Source of the DNA: Acidimicrobiales bacterium
GTDB taxonomy: Bacteria > Actinomycetota > Acidimicrobiia > Acidimicrobiales > JAKAVM01
Length of the DNA: 9,739 bases
Reading direction: 5' to 3'
NCBI GenBank assembly: GCA_027451785.1
Contig: DAIDIS010000250.1
Location: 1-9,739 of the forward strand
Below, piece after piece: positions 6,162 to 9,739 of this stretch; the first letter of the stretch is position 1; every line of letters begins with the position of its first letter. Under the pieces are notes generated by a model. It saw only the letters and a program-made list of their open reading frames with translations. It ran no database searches and was not told where the DNA came from. A program made the position numbers and the translations under genes.

Positions 6162-7395
6162 GGCCACCGGCTGCGACACAGACCAGGATTGCAGCAAGGC
6201 AGCTTGCATCTGCTAGCCCAACGCCCACCGGAACGCTGAACCCAACTCCAATTGCGGCGGCCAGCAATGCTCCCCCGATGCCGGTCCCAAGTGCCGTCCC
6301 CAAGACGTCCACCACCTGAAGCGAGGCCACCGGCATCTCTCCAGTCTCTCCTGCGGGACGGTCAAGCACGACTACGGTCACCAATGTGTAGGCCATGCCC
6401 ATTCCAAGGCCCGCCAATGTCCACGAGACCGGAGCCAGCCACGCAGGCGCCCAACGAAACACAAGCAGGGAACAACCCGCAATCCCGGCACCCAAAAAGA
6501 CCGTACCGAGGGCCAGAATCTTTGCCCTTCCCCAGGTCCGGTGCTTTCTTGCCTGCAGCCAAGCCCCGATTGTCCACGAGATGGAAGAGGCGGTTATGAC
6601 CAGACCTGCCTCAACGAGCTTGAACTTGTGAACCGAAGTCAGCGCCAGCGGCAGGAACGCCTCCGCCCCAAAAAATCCCCAGTTCGTCATAGCCCTTACT
6701 GCGATCGCCGACACAGCGCGCCTGTCGACGCCCCGCCTCGCCGATTTCCTCGGTAGGAGGTAGCGGCCTATTGAGATCGCTAACCGGGCACTCTCGTGGG
6801 CAATCGACGCCGAAGGGCGATCGTCTACAGGCGACGGGATCGGCCTGGATCTGGGGCTGAAGACCCTGGAGACAATGAATCCGGAAATGACGACGAAGGG
6901 CACCAACCCGGCAAAGACCCAACGCCAACCGATGCTTTGGGCGACCAATCCGGCTACAGCGGGACCGACGAGCGAAGGGATGACCCAAGCGCTGGACATC
7001 ACTGCCGTCATGCGAGGCCTATCCGATTCCGGGTAATACTTCCCGATCGCCAGGACCGACATCGAACCGACTGCGCCTGCTCCCAATCCTTGTACAAACC
7101 TGGAGGCGAGGAACTCGGCCATTCCGGAAGAAGCGGCAGCGCCCACCAAGCCGAGCCCGAAGATGACGATGCCGCCTACGTAGGCGCTCCTTATCCCGCT
7201 TCGGGAAGAGATCGCAGTGGCAATCAAAATGCCAAAAACGGAAGCAATCATGAAAATGCTGAAGGCCCAGCCGTAAAGCCCAAGGGCGTGCAGTTGCCTA
7301 GCGATGACCGGCATAACGGTCGTAACGGACATGGCCTCGAACGCAACGAAGACCACAGAGGAGACTATGCCGGAGGAAATGCCCCTGCGGTTCAC
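6139..7395 (-). CDS. MFS transporter (drug-efflux-like)
   Basis: This is a 418-residue integral membrane transporter of the major facilitator superfamily, probably a proton-coupled exporter. About twelve hydrophobic segments can be seen, roughly at residues 8-31, 43-63, 71-90, 95-115, 130-152, 158-176, 228-250, 263-282, 292-312, 318-343, 360-385 and 390-410. A charged cytoplasmic loop at 178-227 separates the two halves. SRFVQGLGAGAVGS (98-111) and the motif C-like WVIPSLVGPAVAGLVAQ (137-153) fit drug-proton antiporters. The start is GTG at 7393-7395, with an in-frame TAG just upstream; no clear Shine-Dalgarno is present, so a start at M22 is possible but would cut the first helix. Its 3' end overlaps that of the monooxygenase by 11 bp. 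It could export the monooxygenase substrate or product, but this is inference from position only. It diverges from the HIT gene. Confidence 0.88.
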   Translation of the reverse strand: MNRRGISSGIVSSVVFVAFEAMSVTTVMPVIARQLHALGLYGWAFSIFMIASVFGILIATAISSRSGIRSAYVGGIVIFGLGLVGAAASSGMAEFLASRFVQGLGAGAVGSMSVLAIGKYYPESDRPRMTAVMSSAWVIPSLVGPAVAGLVAQSIGWRWVFAGLVPFVVISGFIVSRVFSPRSRPIPSPVDDRPSASIAHESARLAISIGRYLLPRKSARRGVDRRAVSAIAVRAMTNWGFFGAEAFLPLALTSVHKFKLVEAGLVITASSISWTIGAWLQARKHRTWGRAKILALGTVFLGAGIAGCSLLVFRWAPAWLAPVSWTLAGLGMGMAYTLVTVVVLDRPAGETGEMPVASLQVVDVLGTALGTGIGGALLAAAIGVGFSVPVGVGLADASCLAAILVCVAAGGPLLRATS

Positions 7396-7485
7396 AATCT
7401 GTGGACGCTATCAGGTGCAATAATTCTTTTGGTGCTGACTTCGGGGCAGATGTAGCGCCGGATTGAGTAGTGGAAGCCAAGCGAC

Positions 7486-7491
7486 AAGGAG
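7486..7491 (+). promoter_or_regulatory. Ribosome binding site that fixes a TTG start
   Basis: AAGGAG ends six bases before TTG 7498. No ATG or GTG lies in frame between the upstream stop TAG (7468-7470) and the conserved CLFC motif, so TTG is the only reasonable start for the HIT gene. The nearby ATG at 7493 is out of frame. Confidence 0.75.
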
Positions 7492-7497
7492 CATGAG

Positions 7498-7854
7498 TTG
7501 GGACCCCGGGATGAGAACTGTCTGTTTTGCAGGATCCTTGGCGGCGAGGTGCCCTCGACGGGTGTCGGTGAGAACGACTTTGCGTTTGCATTCAGAGACA
7601 TCAACCCACAGGCGCCGACTCATATATTGGTGATCCCGAAATATCACATCGAGAATGCCCATGAGATTTCAGCGGATGACTTCCAGACAGTTGGCTCGCT
7701 CTTCTCTCTGGCTCAACAGGTTGCCAGGTCAGACGGGGTGGACTCGACGGGATACAGGCTGGTGTACAACGTTGGTGAGCATGCGTGTAACTCAGTCGGC
7801 CATCTACACATGCACGTCATCGGCGGGAGGCAGCTCTCCGGGACAATGGGCTGA
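7498..7854 (+). CDS. HIT family (histidine triad) nucleotide hydrolase, HinT-like
   Basis: This small 118-residue cytoplasmic protein belongs to the HIT superfamily, whose HinT branch hydrolyses adenosine phosphoramidates and aminoacyl-AMP. The N-terminal CLFCRILGGEVPS (8-20) has the CxxC seen in many HinT proteins. HILVIPKYHIENAHE (42-56) is the central strand. The active-site triad is H102, H104 and H106 in VGHLHMHVIGGRQL. Length is normal for HinT. The residue two before VGH is N98, where Q is usual; this may have little effect. The start is TTG with a good AAGGAG. PhoH follows after 65 bp, and HIT-PhoH-YbeY is a common actinobacterial order, so it is probably co-transcribed with them or at least co-located for RNA and translation quality functions. 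Confidence 0.92.
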   Translation: MGPRDENCLFCRILGGEVPSTGVGENDFAFAFRDINPQAPTHILVIPKYHIENAHEISADDFQTVGSLFSLAQQVARSDGVDSTGYRLVYNVGEHACNSVGHLHMHVIGGRQLSGTMG

Positions 7855-7919
7855 GAGACTTGCGTCCATGCCAGGTTCACATTTGCGCTCTGATGCTCTA
7901 CGCTTAACGACAAACACAA

Positions 7920-8915
7920 GTGTCTGATACCCGCGTAAAAGTATTCGTTCCCGACAACCGTTTGATGGTGGGATTGGTAGGACAGCAGGACGAACTTCTG
8001 CGCCTTATTGAGCGTTCGTTCCCTGAGTCCGCGATCCTTGCTCGAGGAAACGAAATTTCGATCGAAGGACCCGATGCCAAGAGGCTGGGAAGTCTTTTCG
8101 AAGAACTTGTCGAACTCTTGAAGCAGGGACACACGCTCGACCTGGCAAACGTTCACCGAACGATCGACATGATTCGCGAGGACGAGAAACCAAGCGAGGT
8201 CCTTGGGGCTCAACTGCTCCGCTCCTCCGGAGGAAAGACGATCCGGCCGAAAACCGCCGGTCAAAAGCGCTATACCGACGCGATCGCCAAGAACACAATT
8301 ACATTCGGAATCGGACCCGCGGGGACGGGGAAGTCTTACCTTGCGGTCGCTTTGGCTGTTCAGGCGCTTCAGGCGAAGCAGGCATCCCGGATCATCTTGA
8401 CCAGGCCGGCAGTGGAAGCGGGAGAGCGACTTGGGTTTCTCCCCGGCGACTTGATGTCCAAAGTGGATCCCTACTTGAGGCCGCTGTATGACGCCCTTTA
8501 TGACATGCTTGACGCAGAAGTGGTCGTTCGCCTAATCGAGCGACAGACCATCGAGATAGCGCCGCTCGCATTCATGAGGGGCCGGACCCTCAATAGCAGC
8601 TTCATAATTTTGGACGAGGCGCAGAACACCACTCCAGAGCAGATGAAAATGTTTCTGACTCGAATCGGCTTCGGTTCTACGGCCGTGATTACAGGCGACA
8701 TAACCCAGGTGGACGTTATGGGAGGCAGGTCAGGGCTGGAAGGCCTGGAGGAGATTCTCACTGGTATCGAAGGCCTACAATTCGTCCATTTGGGGAACAA
8801 AGACGTTGTGAGGCACCGTATCGTTGCCGATATCGTCAGCGCCTACGAGAAAGCAGCATCTGGGAAAACGAAGCCCGTCGTGGCATTCGGATCCAACAGG
8901 TCGGGCGGGCACTGA
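7920..8915 (+). CDS. phoH: PhoH family ATPase (YbeZ-like)
   Basis: This 331-residue cytoplasmic P-loop ATPase of the PhoH family is thought to act with YbeY in rRNA maturation and RNA metabolism; the exact activity is unsettled. A small KH-like N-terminal part (about 1-80) precedes the ATPase domain. Walker A is GPAGTGKS (132-139). The family block TRPAVEAGERLGFLPGDL is at 161-178. Walker B is FIILDEAQNTT (228-238) with D232/E233. ITGD (257-260) and VRHRIV (297-302) follow as sensor and arginine-rich elements. Length is typical. GTG 7920 is the first start after an in-frame TAA at 7905-7907. No Shine-Dalgarno is visible in the A/C-rich leader, so translation may be weak or rely on another mechanism. 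The stop is 7 bp before the ybeY ATG. Confidence 0.95.
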   Translation: MSDTRVKVFVPDNRLMVGLVGQQDELLRLIERSFPESAILARGNEISIEGPDAKRLGSLFEELVELLKQGHTLDLANVHRTIDMIREDEKPSEVLGAQLLRSSGGKTIRPKTAGQKRYTDAIAKNTITFGIGPAGTGKSYLAVALAVQALQAKQASRIILTRPAVEAGERLGFLPGDLMSKVDPYLRPLYDALYDMLDAEVVVRLIERQTIEIAPLAFMRGRTLNSSFIILDEAQNTTPEQMKMFLTRIGFGSTAVITGDITQVDVMGGRSGLEGLEEILTGIEGLQFVHLGNKDVVRHRIVADIVSAYEKAASGKTKPVVAFGSNRSGGH

Positions 8916-8922
8916 GGTAGGT

Positions 8923-9453
8923 ATGCCAGTCACCGTTTTGGTGTCGGAGGAGAAACAAGGTTACGTAGTAGGACTGGGTCGCTGGGGAGATTTGGCAACC
9001 GAAGTTCTAGAGCGCGGCAGTTTTGAGCCTGTGCCAGGAGTCTTGCTCCCTTTATCCCGCGACATTGAGCTGTCCCTTGCCTTTGTCGGCACCGAGACCA
9101 TAGCGGACCTCAACTCCCGCTACCGCGGAAAATCCGGCCCTACCGATGTGCTCTCCTTCGAGGGAGACGAGATTGAAGGGGCAGATGCCCACAGTCCTGG
9201 AGCGGAGGTGCCGTTCTCGCTGGGCGATCTTGTCATCTGCCCTGAAGTCGCGGCTCGAAATGCTGTCGAGCACGAGTGCTCGCTCGACGACGAGCTCGCG
9301 TTGCTAATAGTCCACGGAATACTCCATTTACTCGGAATGGATCACGAGGAAGAGGACGAAGCGAGAGTGATGGAGTCCAAGGAGCAGGAGCTCCTGGATA
9401 ACTATTTCAGACCTAAACAGGCGGTCGGCTCAGAGGGCGTGGGAGCTCCATGA
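8923..9453 (+). CDS. ybeY: Endoribonuclease YbeY (16S rRNA maturation)
   Basis: This 176-residue cytoplasmic zinc-dependent endoribonuclease takes part in 16S rRNA 3'-end maturation and ribosome quality control. The zinc motif HGILHLLGMDHEEEDE carries the three ligands H131, H135 and H141. Upstream blocks LNSRYRGKSGPTDVLSF (63-79) and LGDLVICPEVA (100-110) are also typical. ATG 8923 was chosen because GAGG at 8914-8917 sits five bases before it and because the protein then begins like the family. The open frame extends upstream to about 8824 inside phoH, but that start would overlap the ATPase by some 90 bp. Slightly longer than the usual 150-160 residues owing to a loop at about 80-98 and a short tail. 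Its TGA overlaps the next ATG (ATGA), suggesting translational coupling. Confidence 0.95.
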   Translation: MPVTVLVSEEKQGYVVGLGRWGDLATEVLERGSFEPVPGVLLPLSRDIELSLAFVGTETIADLNSRYRGKSGPTDVLSFEGDEIEGADAHSPGAEVPFSLGDLVICPEVAARNAVEHECSLDDELALLIVHGILHLLGMDHEEEDEARVMESKEQELLDNYFRPKQAVGSEGVGAP

Positions 9454-9739
9454 GTGCTTCCGGGTCAGTCGTGGCGTCACTCCGAGGCTTTGAGCCGACC
9501 GATTGGATACTCGTCGGTGTGATTGTGGTCTTGATTCTTTTCTCCGGCTTGCTCGCTCTCGCCGAAACCGGTTTGACTCGGATTACCAAGACAAAGGCCA
9601 GTTCGATGGCCGAGTCGGGCAGGAGGGGTGCAAAGGCCCTCAACCGGCTTGTGGAAAAGCCACAACGATTCTTAAACCCGGTGCTGTTGCTGGTTTTGGT
9701 GTGCCAATTGGTATCGGCGACGCTAGTGGGCGTGGTGGC
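9450..9739 (+). CDS. CNNM/CorC-type membrane protein, DUF21 domain (partial, 5' end)
   Basis: An open frame starts at ATG 9450, overlapping the ybeY stop as ATGA, with GGGAG at 9441-9445 as ribosome binding site. It runs off the right edge after 96 codons. The first transmembrane segment is about residues 18-38 (TDWILVGVIVVLILFSGLLA), followed by LAETGLTRITKTKA (36-49), which is the family hallmark after helix one. Then come SGRRGAKALNRLVEKPQRFLNPVL (56-79) and a second hydrophobic stretch from about 76. This matches CNNM/DUF21 proteins (often named hemolysin-like or CorC), which have CBS domains further on and are linked to magnesium or cobalt transport. The gene next to ybeY in many bacteria is of this kind. 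The CBS and CorC-HlyC domains cannot be seen here. Confidence 0.85.
   Translation, partial: MSASGSVVASLRGFEPTDWILVGVIVVLILFSGLLALAETGLTRITKTKASSMAESGRRGAKALNRLVEKPQRFLNPVLLLVLVCQLVSATLVGVV

Noticed and set aside
6796..7455. 219-codon + strand open frame over the MFS gene
   Set aside because: Its translation is charged and low in hydrophobic residues with no family motif, while the minus strand encodes a well-formed 12-helix transporter.
8824..8922. Longer YbeY with start at 8824
   Set aside because: It would overlap the conserved end of PhoH, while ATG 8923 has GAGG five bases upstream and gives a family-like N-terminus.

Overview
The window looks like chromosomal DNA from a mid-GC actinobacterium, possibly an Acidimicrobiia-type lineage. 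This is inferred from frequent GTG and TTG starts, balanced base composition by eye, an actinobacterial-style zinc alcohol dehydrogenase and Baeyer-Villiger monooxygenase, and the HIT / PhoH / YbeY / CNNM gene order. No rRNA, tRNA, CRISPR array, transposase or phage gene was found, so the taxonomic placement rests on gene content alone.

Left part (1-3266, all + strand): the last codons of an unidentified gene, then ccdA, which encodes a membrane thiol-electron carrier. A 263-bp gap follows, then a zinc-dependent medium-chain alcohol dehydrogenase and an aldose 1-epimerase-like protein. The last two probably share a transcript (81-bp gap). They would handle an alcohol or aldehyde and a sugar, but no shared pathway can be proved.

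Middle part (3516-7395): a TetR-family regulator on the minus strand is divergent from a class B flavin (Baeyer-Villiger type) monooxygenase on the plus strand. A perfect 8+2+8 palindrome lies between them and abuts a consensus TATAAT box for the regulator. This is the clearest regulatory structure in the window. Convergent to the monooxygenase is an MFS transporter on the minus strand. The two coding regions overlap by 11 bp at their 3' ends, and a 10-bp-stem hairpin covers both stop codons. The TetR protein has an unusual acidic N-terminal extension made of six 12-bp tandem units.

Right part (7498-9739, all + strand): a conserved housekeeping group made of a HIT hydrolase (TTG start), a PhoH-like ATPase, the endoribonuclease YbeY and the start of a CNNM/CorC-type membrane protein cut by the window edge. 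phoH/ybeY are separated by 7 bp and ybeY/CNNM overlap by ATGA, so these three are probably one operon tied to rRNA maturation and RNA quality control.

Most of the window is ordinary. The points worth a second look are the TetR operator and promoter arrangement, the repeat-bearing TetR N-terminus, the stop-codon hairpin, and a small tandem repeat in which the ccdA stop codon aligns with a CAG codon. No wholly new system was recognised.
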